A stretch of DNA of 29,555 nt from a virus, in IMG/VR virus record IMGVR_UViG_3300021964_010180, positions 1 to 29,555 of that record. One strand, given 5' to 3'. How positions within the stretch are numbered: the stretch's first letter is position 1; each line of letters starts with the position of its first letter. Below the pieces are notes generated by a model. It saw only the letters and a program-made list of their open reading frames with translations, was not told the origin of the DNA and made no database searches. A program made the position numbers and the translations under genes. Of the stretch, positions 14,800 through 21,505 are shown piece after piece.

Positions 14800-14807
14800 G
14801 AGAAAAT

Positions 14808-15263
14808 ATGTACAAATATAAAGTTCATGTAACAAGGGTAGTCGATGGTGATACTGTCGATGTCGATATCGATTTAGGTTTCGGTATGATATATAAAAAG
14901 CAAAGAGTTCGACTAATGGGTATTGATACTCCAGAATCAAGAACAAGAGATTTAGAAGAAAAGTTTTATGGTTTGCAATCAAAAGCATTTCTTAAACAGC
15001 TATTAACTGGTTCAAGAACCTATAGAGATATCCATTTAGTATCACATGATAAAGGTAAATTTGGAAGAATATTAGGAGAACTCTTTATTGATACTGTTAT
15101 GCTAGAAGGAGTTACAACAAATGCTGCTGGGTCAGTTAATCAAATGATGATTGACAATTTTCATGCTGTTCCATATCTTGGGCAATCCAAGGCTGATACA
15201 ATACAAGGTCATATGATGAACAGAGCCGCACTTAATGAACAAGGTGTAATTTATCAGAAATAA
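14808..15263 (+). CDS. Thermonuclease-family nuclease (SNase-like)
   Basis: 151-aa OB-fold nuclease. VTRVVDGDTVDVDIDLGF (8-25) carries the metal-binding aspartates. VRLMGIDTPESR (34-45) supplies the catalytic Arg, Asp and Glu, and DKGKFGRILGEL (about 80-91) the second catalytic Arg. SNases cut DNA and RNA in a Ca2+-dependent way. No signal peptide is present, so it would act inside the cell, for instance in host DNA breakdown. AGGAG lies upstream, just after the SleB stop. Confidence 0.9.
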   Translation: MYKYKVHVTRVVDGDTVDVDIDLGFGMIYKKQRVRLMGIDTPESRTRDLEEKFYGLQSKAFLKQLLTGSRTYRDIHLVSHDKGKFGRILGELFIDTVMLEGVTTNAAGSVNQMMIDNFHAVPYLGQSKADTIQGHMMNRAALNEQGVIYQK

Positions 15264-15267
15264 CGTG

Positions 15268-15296
15268 TTTACATTTGACCTATTTTATGGTATAAT
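15268..15296 (+). promoter_or_regulatory. Early promoter (leaderless downstream gene)
   Basis: TTTACA 15268-15273, 17 bp, TGG-TATAAT 15291-15296. The ATG at 15305 is eight bases after the -10; a GTG at 15299 would fall upstream of the expected transcript start. Confidence 0.9.
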
Positions 15297-15304
15297 GGGT
15301 GCAT

Positions 15305-15994
15305 ATGTTTAAAAATGATTATAATACTATACCTGGAGCCTTTTGGGAAACCTTAGGGCAATATGTATATGGTTATAAAGAAGATGGTAATTTTGTATAT
15401 GTTGGAAAGGGTAATGGCAACAGAGCTCTTTCGCATGTCGGTAGTAAAGAATATAATACTGATAACCTATACATTATTGCTAGAAACCTTGAACGATTTG
15501 AGGAGAAAAAGGACTATCAATCTTTTCTACTTGAATCATATTTAATATCAAGTAACAGCCCCAGAGATAACTCAGTCTCTGGACATTATAAGGAGTGTTT
15601 TATTATGGCAAAAATGAGTGAATTATTTAATGAATTCGAAAAGAGTCAACATGACAATTTCGAGGTATTACCAGATTGGTATGTGGAAAATTATAATATA
15701 TTTAAAGGTAGATTAAATGTATTTGTGGTTAAATCACATCATCATCTTTTAGAGTTTGAGACAACTCATAAAATGCAACCTGTTTTAGAGATTACTACTG
15801 ACGATGAGGTATCACTAAAGGTTCAAATACATGCAAGAGACGAGGTATTGGAAACCAGAAAAGAACAATTATATACCTTCTGTGAGCAATTGGGCATACA
15901 GGACCTTGAAGAGGTTGGAGTCAGAAATCATTTCCAAATTGGAGTAGAAGATAAGGAAATGGCATTTAAATTTATCGAGGACTTTTATTCGTAA
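15305..15994 (+). CDS. GIY-YIG nuclease-domain protein
   Basis: 229-aa protein. The N-terminal domain has YVYGY (20-24), then VYVGKGNGNRALSH (31-44), which is the GIY-(x)-YIG core with the typical GKG-x-GNRA-x-xH extension, and a candidate catalytic glutamate in FLLESYLI (E77). The C-terminal 130 residues are unrecognised and may bind DNA. It resembles stand-alone phage GIY-YIG nucleases (LEM3/Seg-like). The ATG is chosen because the expected transcript begins almost at it. Its stop overlaps the next gene. Confidence 0.72.
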   Translation: MFKNDYNTIPGAFWETLGQYVYGYKEDGNFVYVGKGNGNRALSHVGSKEYNTDNLYIIARNLERFEEKKDYQSFLLESYLISSNSPRDNSVSGHYKECFIMAKMSELFNEFEKSQHDNFEVLPDWYVENYNIFKGRLNVFVVKSHHHLLEFETTHKMQPVLEITTDDEVSLKVQIHARDEVLETRKEQLYTFCEQLGIQDLEEVGVRNHFQIGVEDKEMAFKFIEDFYS

Positions 15995-16443
15995 TGAAAA
16001 TGAAAAATCCTAAAATCGGATTTACAGCTTCTACATTTGACCTATTACACTCGGGTCATGTTGCCATGTTAAGAGAAGCAAAAACTGCATGTGATTATTT
16101 AATCTGTGCATTACAAAATGATCCATCGATTGATCGACCAGAAAAAAACAAACCAGTCCAAAACATTGTTGAACGCCAAGCTCAACTGGCTGCAATTAAA
16201 TATGTAGACGAAATATTGGTCTATAATACAGAAGCAGAACTATTGGATATCTTATCAATGTATCACATAGATGTTAAAATTATGGGCGAAGAATATCGCA
16301 ATAAAGATTTCACAGGTAGAGAATTATGCCAAGAACGAAACATTGAATTTTATTTCAACAAAAGAGATCACAGATTCTCTACAAGCGATTTGAGAAAACG
16401 AGTCACAGAAAGTGGTTTACAAAAGCCCAAAGATGTGGTATAA
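15994..16443 (+). CDS. Cytidylyltransferase-like nucleotidyltransferase
   Basis: 149-aa protein of the HxGH nucleotidyltransferase superfamily, closest in layout to TagD/glycerol-3-phosphate cytidylyltransferases: GFTASTFDLLHSGHVAMLREAK (9-30) with HSGH at 19-22, a LICALQNDPS strand, and the C-terminal RFSTSDLRKRV (about 126-136) matching the STT(S)-x-x-x-R motif. It should transfer CMP (or AMP) to a phosphorylated small molecule, giving a CDP-activated compound. Common in marine T4-like phages. The early promoter for bS21 overlaps its 3' end. Confidence 0.82.
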   Translation: MKMKNPKIGFTASTFDLLHSGHVAMLREAKTACDYLICALQNDPSIDRPEKNKPVQNIVERQAQLAAIKYVDEILVYNTEAELLDILSMYHIDVKIMGEEYRNKDFTGRELCQERNIEFYFNKRDHRFSTSDLRKRVTESGLQKPKDVV

Positions 16444-16444
16444 T
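16416..16444 (+). promoter_or_regulatory. Early promoter for bS21-uvsX-41
   Basis: TTTACA 16416-16421, 17 bp, TGG-TATAAT 16439-16444, inside the end of the cytidylyltransferase gene. A ~20-nt leader with AAGGAG precedes the ATG at 16472. Confidence 0.9.
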
Positions 16445-16471
16445 ATACTATTAATATAAAAAAGGAGAAAT

Positions 16472-16738
16472 ATGCCAAGTATTGATTTAAGTCCTCGACC
16501 GAGGCGACCTAAGGATAGGCGACCATCAACACCAATGCCGTTTGATATAGCTTTAAGAAAATTTAAAAAGGCAGTCGAAAAAGCTGGTATCGTACAAGAA
16601 GTACGTGACCGACAATACTATGAGAAACCAGCTCAAAAGAAACAAAGAAAAAAAGCAGAAGCTATTGCTAGAAACAGAAGAGCTCAAAGAGCAGATTCAA
16701 TAGCAAGATCACCAAGGCACTACGGAGGAAAAAGATAA
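16472..16738 (+). CDS. rpsU: Ribosomal protein bS21 homologue
   Basis: 88-aa, very basic protein. Residues 22-68 match bS21: [48 protein letters not shown], parallel to the bacterial PFDVALRRFKR ... EKAG ... EV-RRE-YEKPTxxRKRKKA-A pattern. Extra proline/arginine-rich tails lie at both ends ([21 protein letters not shown]). bS21 sits on the 30S platform near the anti-Shine-Dalgarno and is loosely bound, so a phage copy can exchange into host ribosomes. The gene stands first in the operon with uvsX and gene 41, with a strong ribosome site. Confidence 0.9.
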   Translation: MPSIDLSPRPRRPKDRRPSTPMPFDIALRKFKKAVEKAGIVQEVRDRQYYEKPAQKKQRKKAEAIARNRRAQRADSIARSPRHYGGKR

Positions 16739-17805
16739 TGTCAGTAATGGATAAATTAAAAAAGAATAGTAAAATTAAATTTACATCACAATTAGATGAA
16801 TCAGAATTTTTTACACAAAAGGATGTAGTAACAACTGAGGTGCCTATGATTAATGTTGCCTTATCTGGTGATATTGATGGAGGGTTAAGCTCTGGTCTTA
16901 CAGTATTGGCTGGACCAAGTAAACACTTTAAAACTTCATTTGCCTTATTAATGGCAGGTGCTTATTTAAAAGAGCATGAAGATGCTGTATTATTATTCTA
17001 TGATTCAGAATTTGGCTCACCCCAATCATATTTTGAATCATTTGGTATTGATACTTCAAGAGTATTACACACCCCTATTGTTGATGTTGAACAATTAAAG
17101 TTTGATTTGGTTGGTCAATTAGAAAACCTAGACAGAGAAGATAAGGTTGTTGTAGTGATTGATTCAATTGGTAACCTTGCATCTAAGAAAGAATTGGAAG
17201 ATGCTTTAAATGAAAAATCAGTTGCAGATATGTCAAGAGCTAAAGCATTAAAGGGATTATTCCGAATGGTTACACCTTATCTTACCATGAAAAACATTCC
17301 TCTACTTGCTGTGAATCATACTTATCAAGAGATTGGGTTATTCCCTAAATCAATCGTTTCAGGTGGAACAGGGATTTATTACTCAGCTGATAACATTTGG
17401 ATTATAGGTAGGAGACAAGTCAAAAAGGGTACTAATGTACAAGGTTATGACTTTGTAATCAATGTAGAAAAATCAAGGTTTGTAAAAGAAAAATCTAAGG
17501 TACCTATCAGTGTTACTTGGGAAGGCGGTATTGCAGAATATTCTGGACTATTAGAAGTAGCAATGGCTGGTGGCTATGTGGTAAAACCAACAATGGGCTG
17601 GTATGCTGCAGTGGATAAAGAGACTGGAGAAATTATCGAACCAAAAGTTAGAGAAAAAGATACTGTTACAGAAGCTTTCTGGACTCCTATTTTTGAAACC
17701 ACAGACTTTAAAGAATTTGTTAAATCATATTATTCAATTGGACATAAGCCAATGCTTGAAATAGATTTAGAAAGCACTTTACAAGGGGAAGAGGATAGTG
17801 TATAA
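16738..17805 (+). CDS. uvsX: UvsX recombinase (RecA family)
   Basis: 355-aa strand-exchange protein (T4 UvsX is about 390 aa). Walker A is the UvsX-type GPSKHFKTS (59-67), then LLFYDSEFGSP (the catalytic-Glu region), VVVVIDSIGNLASKKE (Walker B) and the SVADMSRAKALKGLFR and LLAVNHTYQEIGLF segments with loop-2-like VSGGTGIYYSADNIWII. It forms filaments on ssDNA for recombination-dependent replication. It overlaps bS21 by one base, and its 3' end contains a further early-type promoter. Confidence 0.96.
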   Translation: MSVMDKLKKNSKIKFTSQLDESEFFTQKDVVTTEVPMINVALSGDIDGGLSSGLTVLAGPSKHFKTSFALLMAGAYLKEHEDAVLLFYDSEFGSPQSYFESFGIDTSRVLHTPIVDVEQLKFDLVGQLENLDREDKVVVVIDSIGNLASKKELEDALNEKSVADMSRAKALKGLFRMVTPYLTMKNIPLLAVNHTYQEIGLFPKSIVSGGTGIYYSADNIWIIGRRQVKKGTNVQGYDFVINVEKSRFVKEKSKVPISVTWEGGIAEYSGLLEVAMAGGYVVKPTMGWYAAVDKETGEIIEPKVREKDTVTEAFWTPIFETTDFKEFVKSYYSIGHKPMLEIDLESTLQGEEDSV

Positions 17806-17806
17806 T
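17778..17806 (+). promoter_or_regulatory. Early-type promoter inside uvsX end
   Basis: TTTACA 17778-17783, 17 bp, TATAAT 17801-17806. It matches the other early promoters in sequence and spacing but lacks the GG before the -10 and lies in coding DNA. It would start transcription near 17813, inside the 120-aa gene, and so would mainly supply gene 41. Confidence 0.5.
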
Positions 17807-18160
17807 ATAACAGAAGCGGATTATTCTATTGTAGAAAATCCACAATCCGAGTTCCATGGAGTTAAACTTAAAACAGGAACTTGGAAAGATGTAATAATAA
17901 TCTATGGTGCTGTATCAGTCAAGGAATCCCCAGACTTAGATATGGCAACCCTAGGGTTTACTTTTACAATACAGGACCCAGCTGACCATGACTTTGATCA
18001 GTTAAATGAAGATGAAGCATTTAAAAATTACTTGGGTTCTGTATTGCAACATATTATTACCGACAGTTTAGAATGGGGACAAGAAAATAATTTATCAAGG
18101 ATAGGAATTGGAAATAACGAATCAACTACAGACACACATACTGAATCACCTTCTGAATAA
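17798..18160 (+). CDS. Small acidic protein between uvsX and 41
   Basis: 120-aa acidic protein read from a GTG at 17798 (GGGGAAGAGG upstream), overlapping uvsX by eight bases and gene 41 by 53. The fold looks like a mixed sheet (HGVKLKTGTWKDVIIIYGAVSVKE; LGFTFTIQDPAD) followed by a helix and an unstructured Thr/Ser-rich tail (NNESTTDTHTESPSE). In T4 the gene at this place is 40, but I see no resemblance to its product. Equivalent genes are frequent in marine T4-like phages; function unknown. Confidence 0.7.
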   Translation: MYNITEADYSIVENPQSEFHGVKLKTGTWKDVIIIYGAVSVKESPDLDMATLGFTFTIQDPADHDFDQLNEDEAFKNYLGSVLQHIITDSLEWGQENNLSRIGIGNNESTTDTHTESPSE

Positions 18161-19499
18161 CGAAGAGTATTGCAGAAGAGTTGTACCATATTTAAAGCAT
18201 GATTATTTCGAAGGCACGCATAAGGTTGTCTTTGATTTAATTACTAAATTTGTACACGAACATAATAATTTACCAACATCTAAGGTATTACAATTAGAGC
18301 TAAGAAAGGTTAGCGCGCCAGATGAAATTCTAAACAATGCCGCAACACTTATTAATGAAATCGCTGTAAAAACAGATGTTGATACAGAATACCTAATTCG
18401 CGAATCTGAAAAGTGGTGTAAGGACCGAGCAGTCCATCTTGCCATTATGGATTCAATTGGTATTATTGATGGTAGAGATAAGGAACGAACAGAGGGTTCA
18501 ATACCAGAAATACTATCAACAGCTCTAGGTGTTTCCTTTGACCAACAGATAGGTCATGATTATATTGATGATTCAGATGAGCGGTTTGACTTTTATAATA
18601 CCAAAGAGGATCGAACTCCATTTGATTTAGATTATTTCAATAAAATTACAAAAGGTGGATTACCTAATAAAACCTTAAATATTGCTCTTGCAGGGACTGG
18701 TGTAGGTAAATCGTTGTTTATGTGTCATTGCGCCGCATCAGTCCTACAGCAAGGCAAAAATGTTTTATATATTACCATGGAAATGGCAGAAGAGCGAATC
18801 GCAGAGCGTATCGATGCCAACCTAATGGATCTACCTATTGAACAACTACAAAGAATTGGCAAAACAGCCTTTGATTCTAAAATACAAAAAATTGCACAGG
18901 CGTCTATTGGTAAACTTATTATTAAAGAGTATCCAACAGGCGCAGCTCATACAGGTCATTTTAGAGCTTTACTTAATGAGCTTAAAATGAAAAAGAACTT
19001 CAAACCTGATATGATTTACATTGATTATTTAAACATATGTTCCTCTAGTCGCATGCGTGGGCTTGGAGGGAGTATAAATAGTTATTCGTACATCAAAGCC
19101 ATTGCAGAGGAATTGCGTGGACTTGCTGTCGAATTTAATGTACCGATCGTGTCTGCAACTCAGACCACTAGGTCAGGCTTCAGTAATACTGATGTTGGGC
19201 TTGAAGATACATCGGAATCATTTGGTTTACCTGCTACGGCAGACCTTATGTTTGCTCTTATATCAACAGAGGAACTAGAGGAACTTGGCCAATTACTGGT
19301 AAAACAATTGAAAAATCGTTATAACGATCCAACCAAATATAAGAGATTTGTAATTGGTATTGATCGTTCCCGCATGAAACTATATGATGTAGAGGAGTCG
19401 GCTCAAGCAGACATTATGTCTGATCCTATTCCGGATAAGCCGATAAACAAGTTTGGTGATCGTGACTCGGAAGATACTTTCGCCAACTTTAAAATATAA
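18108..19499 (+). CDS. 41: Replicative helicase gp41 (DnaB family)
   Basis: 463-aa 5'-3' hexameric helicase (T4 gp41 is 475 aa). The N-terminal domain (HILNHLLNNEEYCRRVVPYL, YFEGTHKVVFDLI) is of gp41 type. The RecA-like domain has Walker A LAGTGVGKSLFM (about 196-207), the DnaB H1a-like YITMEMAEERIAERI, Walker B DMIYIDYLNIC, and SATQTTRSG. The start is a TTG at 18108 preceded by AAGGATAGGA; no other in-frame start retains the N-terminal domain. It overlaps the previous gene by 53 bases. With a primase it forms the T4-type primosome; no gp61-like gene is visible in this window. Confidence 0.94.
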   Translation: MEITNQLQTHILNHLLNNEEYCRRVVPYLKHDYFEGTHKVVFDLITKFVHEHNNLPTSKVLQLELRKVSAPDEILNNAATLINEIAVKTDVDTEYLIRESEKWCKDRAVHLAIMDSIGIIDGRDKERTEGSIPEILSTALGVSFDQQIGHDYIDDSDERFDFYNTKEDRTPFDLDYFNKITKGGLPNKTLNIALAGTGVGKSLFMCHCAASVLQQGKNVLYITMEMAEERIAERIDANLMDLPIEQLQRIGKTAFDSKIQKIAQASIGKLIIKEYPTGAAHTGHFRALLNELKMKKNFKPDMIYIDYLNICSSSRMRGLGGSINSYSYIKAIAEELRGLAVEFNVPIVSATQTTRSGFSNTDVGLEDTSESFGLPATADLMFALISTEELEELGQLLVKQLKNRYNDPTKYKRFVIGIDRSRMKLYDVEESAQADIMSDPIPDKPINKFGDRDSEDTFANFKI

Positions 19500-19510
19500 A
19501 GGAGAAATAT

Positions 19511-19693
19511 ATGAATATGTTAAATACAGCAAAAGCTTGGTTAATGGACAGATGGGCAGAACGCACATCCTGGGACGGTGGCATGATCATCGGACTATCA
19601 TTATCCTACCTACTATTAGGTGGCTTAGTTGATCTAGTAGCTTGGGTAGCCCTTGCTTATGGTGTTTACACTTTTATTGCAAAAGAAGTATAA
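19511..19693 (+). CDS. 60-aa membrane protein
   Basis: Small protein with an amphipathic N-terminus (MNMLNTAKAWLMDRWAERTSWDG) and two short or one bent hydrophobic segment (MIIGLSLSYLLLGGLVDLVA, WVALAYGVYTFIA). GGAG lies seven bases before the ATG. It is the last gene of the uvsX-41 unit, directly before a strong terminator. No family recognised. Confidence 0.7.
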   Translation: MNMLNTAKAWLMDRWAERTSWDGGMIIGLSLSYLLLGGLVDLVAWVALAYGVYTFIAKEV

Positions 19694-19717
19694 TAACCTT
19701 TTAATATGACATTCATG

Positions 19718-19747
19718 GGGGAGTTTTCATAACTCCCCTTCTTTTTT
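19718..19747 (+). terminator. Rho-independent terminator
   Basis: Stem GGGGAGTT (19718-19725) / AACTCCCC (19731-19738) with a 5-nt loop, followed by TTCTTTTTTC. It ends the bS21-uvsX-41 operon. It is preceded by ATTCATG, as is the hairpin at 5759. Confidence 0.9.
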
Positions 19748-19755
19748 CTCAGTTT

Positions 19756-19795
19756 TGTTACAACTATGTAACATCTATGTAACAATTGTGTTACT
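19756..19795. repeat. Four TGTWACA sites at 11-bp pitch
   Basis: TGTTACA (19756), TGTAACA (19767), TGTAACA (19778) and TGTTACT (19789) start exactly 11 bp apart with 4-bp spacers. TGTWACA is itself a palindrome. The array ends 15 bp before the -35 of the early promoter at 19811, where an activator or repressor would bind on one face of the helix. Iterons or a replication site are the alternative. Confidence 0.65.
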
Positions 19796-19810
19796 TTTTC
19801 ATCTAGCGTG

Positions 19811-19839
19811 TTTACAGGGCCTCTATTTTAGAGTATAAT
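19811..19839 (+). promoter_or_regulatory. Early promoter below the TGTWACA array
   Basis: TTTACA 19811-19816, 17 bp, TATAAT 19834-19839, without the GG extension. A ~30-nt leader with AAGGAG precedes the ATG at 19874. Confidence 0.85.
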
Positions 19840-19873
19840 AGTACCATATTTAATTAATTGATAAGGAGTAAAT

Positions 19874-20173
19874 ATGGCTTATAACATTATAGGAAAAACT
19901 AAAGAAGGCAGAACAGGTTATTATTCTGTTAATAAAATCGTAACTTATTTTAGAAACAAGTTAGGATATGATTTAGTTCCAGTCCATGGAAAATACAACA
20001 AATTCTGGTTTAGAGCTCAGTATGTCAAAGGTCAAAAATTTGATTTCATTGATGGTTCAAAATACTATAAATTAGTGGTTAATGATAATGACTTCGGTAT
20101 TGAATCTGGTGGCGATATTAATGGCTGGCAGTTTGCTGGAAAAATTAAAACTCAATTAAAGGAGGCTTCATAA
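19874..20173 (+). CDS. Uncharacterised 99-aa protein
   Basis: Basic, aromatic-rich protein (MAYNIIGKTKEGRTGYYSV...). It appears to be mostly beta with repeated aromatic strands (KFWFRAQYVKGQKFDFIDG, YYKLVVNDNDFG) and one helix near the N-terminus (NKIVTYFRNKLG). No family recognised. It is the first gene after the array-controlled promoter, with a strong AAGGAG site, so it is probably made in quantity early. Its stop overlaps the ATG of a 24-aa membrane peptide. Confidence 0.7.
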   Translation: MAYNIIGKTKEGRTGYYSVNKIVTYFRNKLGYDLVPVHGKYNKFWFRAQYVKGQKFDFIDGSKYYKLVVNDNDFGIESGGDINGWQFAGKIKTQLKEAS

Positions 20174-20247
20174 TGGATTGGGGATTTATACAAGGATTGG
20201 CTTTATTTGCATTGCCAGTAATATTAAAAGTTTTAGGAGTATCTTAA
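20173..20247 (+). CDS. 24-aa hydrophobic membrane peptide
   Basis: MDWGFIQGLALFALPVILKV then LGVS: one uninterrupted hydrophobic helix. The ATG overlaps the previous stop (taATG) and GGAGG lies nine bases upstream. Its own stop overlaps the next ATG (taATG). Tight junctions on both sides and a good ribosome site support real translation despite the size. Perhaps a small membrane effector. Confidence 0.6.
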   Translation: MDWGFIQGLALFALPVILKVLGVS

Positions 20248-20744
20248 TGAAATTAGTTATTAATACACAATATAGAGAAAATTATGCAGCGCATGACGAG
20301 GGTTATGTGCACGGTGTTTCAGAACCATACTGGAAATTTAAAGGTGGTACCTCATATGTAGTTCCTAACTTTACTGGAACAAATGGTGAAGCAAGTGCTT
20401 TGGTATCTAGGCTATCTCATTTAATTGAATACTCTAATCCAGCTTCAGAGGAATATATTATTGAATCTGAGGTCGTATCAAATTTGGATAAGCATGTCCC
20501 AGAATGGGATACTGTTACTGAAATCTTTGAGAATGAGCCAGGCTTATTTCAAACTATGAGAGTAACCGACAACCGAGAAGATGGTTGGATGCGAAAAGAA
20601 ATCTTAGAAAAGACTGAAGCCTGGACTATGGGTATCGGTGGGGAAAGAGAAGGATATGTATCCTCTTTCCTAATGGAAGATGGCGACATTGTCTATGGTC
20701 AGGATGAACTCAGAGAATGGTTCGAAGCTAACGAAGTAAATTAA
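20247..20744 (+). CDS. Uncharacterised 165-aa protein
   Basis: Starts at the ATG overlapping the 24-aa peptide's stop, with TTAGGAG eight bases upstream; an in-frame GTG further upstream would read through the peptide gene and is rejected. The sequence begins MKLVINTQYRENYAAHDEG and contains GEREGYVSSFLMEDGDIVYGQDELREWF at its end. Acidic and soluble, with no motif I can name. Similar MKL-x-I-x-TQYxENY(G/A)AHD starts are familiar to me from marine phage hypotheticals. Confidence 0.72.
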   Translation: MKLVINTQYRENYAAHDEGYVHGVSEPYWKFKGGTSYVVPNFTGTNGEASALVSRLSHLIEYSNPASEEYIIESEVVSNLDKHVPEWDTVTEIFENEPGLFQTMRVTDNREDGWMRKEILEKTEAWTMGIGGEREGYVSSFLMEDGDIVYGQDELREWFEANEVN

Positions 20745-20747
20745 TGG

Positions 20748-20776
20748 TTTACTTTTCTAGCTAAGTATGGTATAAT
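20748..20776 (+). promoter_or_regulatory. Early promoter of 28-aa ORF (leaderless)
   Basis: TTTACT 20748-20753 (one mismatch to the local -35), 17 bp, TGG-TATAAT 20771-20776. The ATG at 20785 follows eight bases after the -10. Confidence 0.85.
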
Positions 20777-20784
20777 ATACTATT

Positions 20785-20871
20785 ATGCGTCACCTATTGG
20801 ACGGATTAAGGCAAGAGGGGGTTATGGCCGAACATACAAAGGAAGATGAAAAAGCTTCCTCATTTTATTAA
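20785..20871 (+). CDS. 28-aa leaderless small ORF
   Basis: MRHLLDGLRQEGVMAEHTKE then DEKASSFY. The ATG sits at the expected transcript start. An internal ATG at 20824, with GAGGGGG six bases upstream, would give a 15-aa version. Hydrophilic and charged. It may be a leader peptide controlling the 87-aa gene that begins 15 bases after its stop. Confidence 0.4.
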   Translation: MRHLLDGLRQEGVMAEHTKEDEKASSFY

Positions 20872-20886
20872 CTTTATGGAGCAACA

Positions 20887-21150
20887 ATGGATTATTTAAA
20901 AATCAAAAAAACAAAAACAAAATTAAGATATAAAGGAATCAATATTGATACCCTACAGAATATGCAATGGTATCCTAAAATTTATACAGATCCTTTTAAA
21001 TTTGATTTTGAAAAGGTAAAACAAAGAATGCTCGATGCAAAAGAAGCTGGGTACTCAGACGATGTTTCTACAATTAAAAGAAATATATTAAGAGTCACAA
21101 GGGACAATCCAGGAATCTTCGATCAGTTCTTAGAACTATTAGAGGTCTAA
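20887..21150 (+). CDS. Uncharacterised 87-aa protein
   Basis: Basic N-terminus (MDYLKIKKTKTKLRYKGINIDTL) followed by helices (FDFEKVKQRMLDAKEAGYSDD; STIKRNILRVTRDNPGIFDQFLELLEV). TGGAG precedes the ATG. No family recognised. It belongs to the small-gene run 20.8-21.5 kb transcribed from the promoter at 20748. Confidence 0.65.
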   Translation: MDYLKIKKTKTKLRYKGINIDTLQNMQWYPKIYTDPFKFDFEKVKQRMLDAKEAGYSDDVSTIKRNILRVTRDNPGIFDQFLELLEV

Positions 21151-21151
21151 T

Positions 21152-21334
21152 ATGTACATGAACAAGGACATTAAAATACATAAGCCTAAACTACAAGCCT
21201 TTTGTGTTCTAGTCAAATATAAAGAATCTATTATTGCTGATTATATGTTTGACGGACTCAAGGAGGCTATGGTTTTTGAATCTCAAATGAGAGATAAAGG
21301 ATATACCACGGAAACAATCCGAAGGGAAATATAA
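21152..21334 (+). CDS. Uncharacterised 60-aa protein
   Basis: MYMNKDIKIHKPKLQAFCVL then VKYKESIIADYMFDGLKEAM and a helical, charged end. It looks like a small alpha/beta unit. The ATG lies one base after the previous stop and its stop overlaps the next ATG, so it is translated as part of the chain. Confidence 0.6.
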   Translation: MYMNKDIKIHKPKLQAFCVLVKYKESIIADYMFDGLKEAMVFESQMRDKGYTTETIRREI

Positions 21335-21504
21335 TGGACTACTTAATAGTATTCCTTTGTGTTCTAGGCGCAGGATACCAAGCCTTTCAAATTGGAATCA
21401 GAGAAGGTGCTGAACGCACTATCCGTAAATTACACGAGAAAAAAATCATATCAGTTAATCGAGGAGGCGAAATATTGCCTAATCCCTTTTATAAGAAATC
21501 ATAA
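21334..21504 (+). CDS. 56-aa protein with N-terminal membrane helix
   Basis: MDYLIVFLCVLGAGYQAFQI forms one membrane segment with a small-residue patch. It is followed by a cytoplasmic basic tail (GIREGAERTIRKLHEKKIIS, then VNRGGEILPNPFYKKS). The start overlaps the previous stop (taATG) and GAAGGGA lies upstream. N-out/C-in topology likely. Unknown function. Confidence 0.62.
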   Translation: MDYLIVFLCVLGAGYQAFQIGIREGAERTIRKLHEKKIISVNRGGEILPNPFYKKS

Positions 21505-21505
21505 G

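Noticed and set aside
15299-15304. GTG start for the GIY-YIG protein
   Set aside because: It lies only two bases after the -10 and would precede the transcript start; the ATG at 15305 fits a leaderless mRNA.
20178-20246. Upstream start for the 165-aa protein
   Set aside because: It would run through the 24-aa peptide gene. The ATG at 20247 has its own ribosome site and overlaps the peptide's stop.
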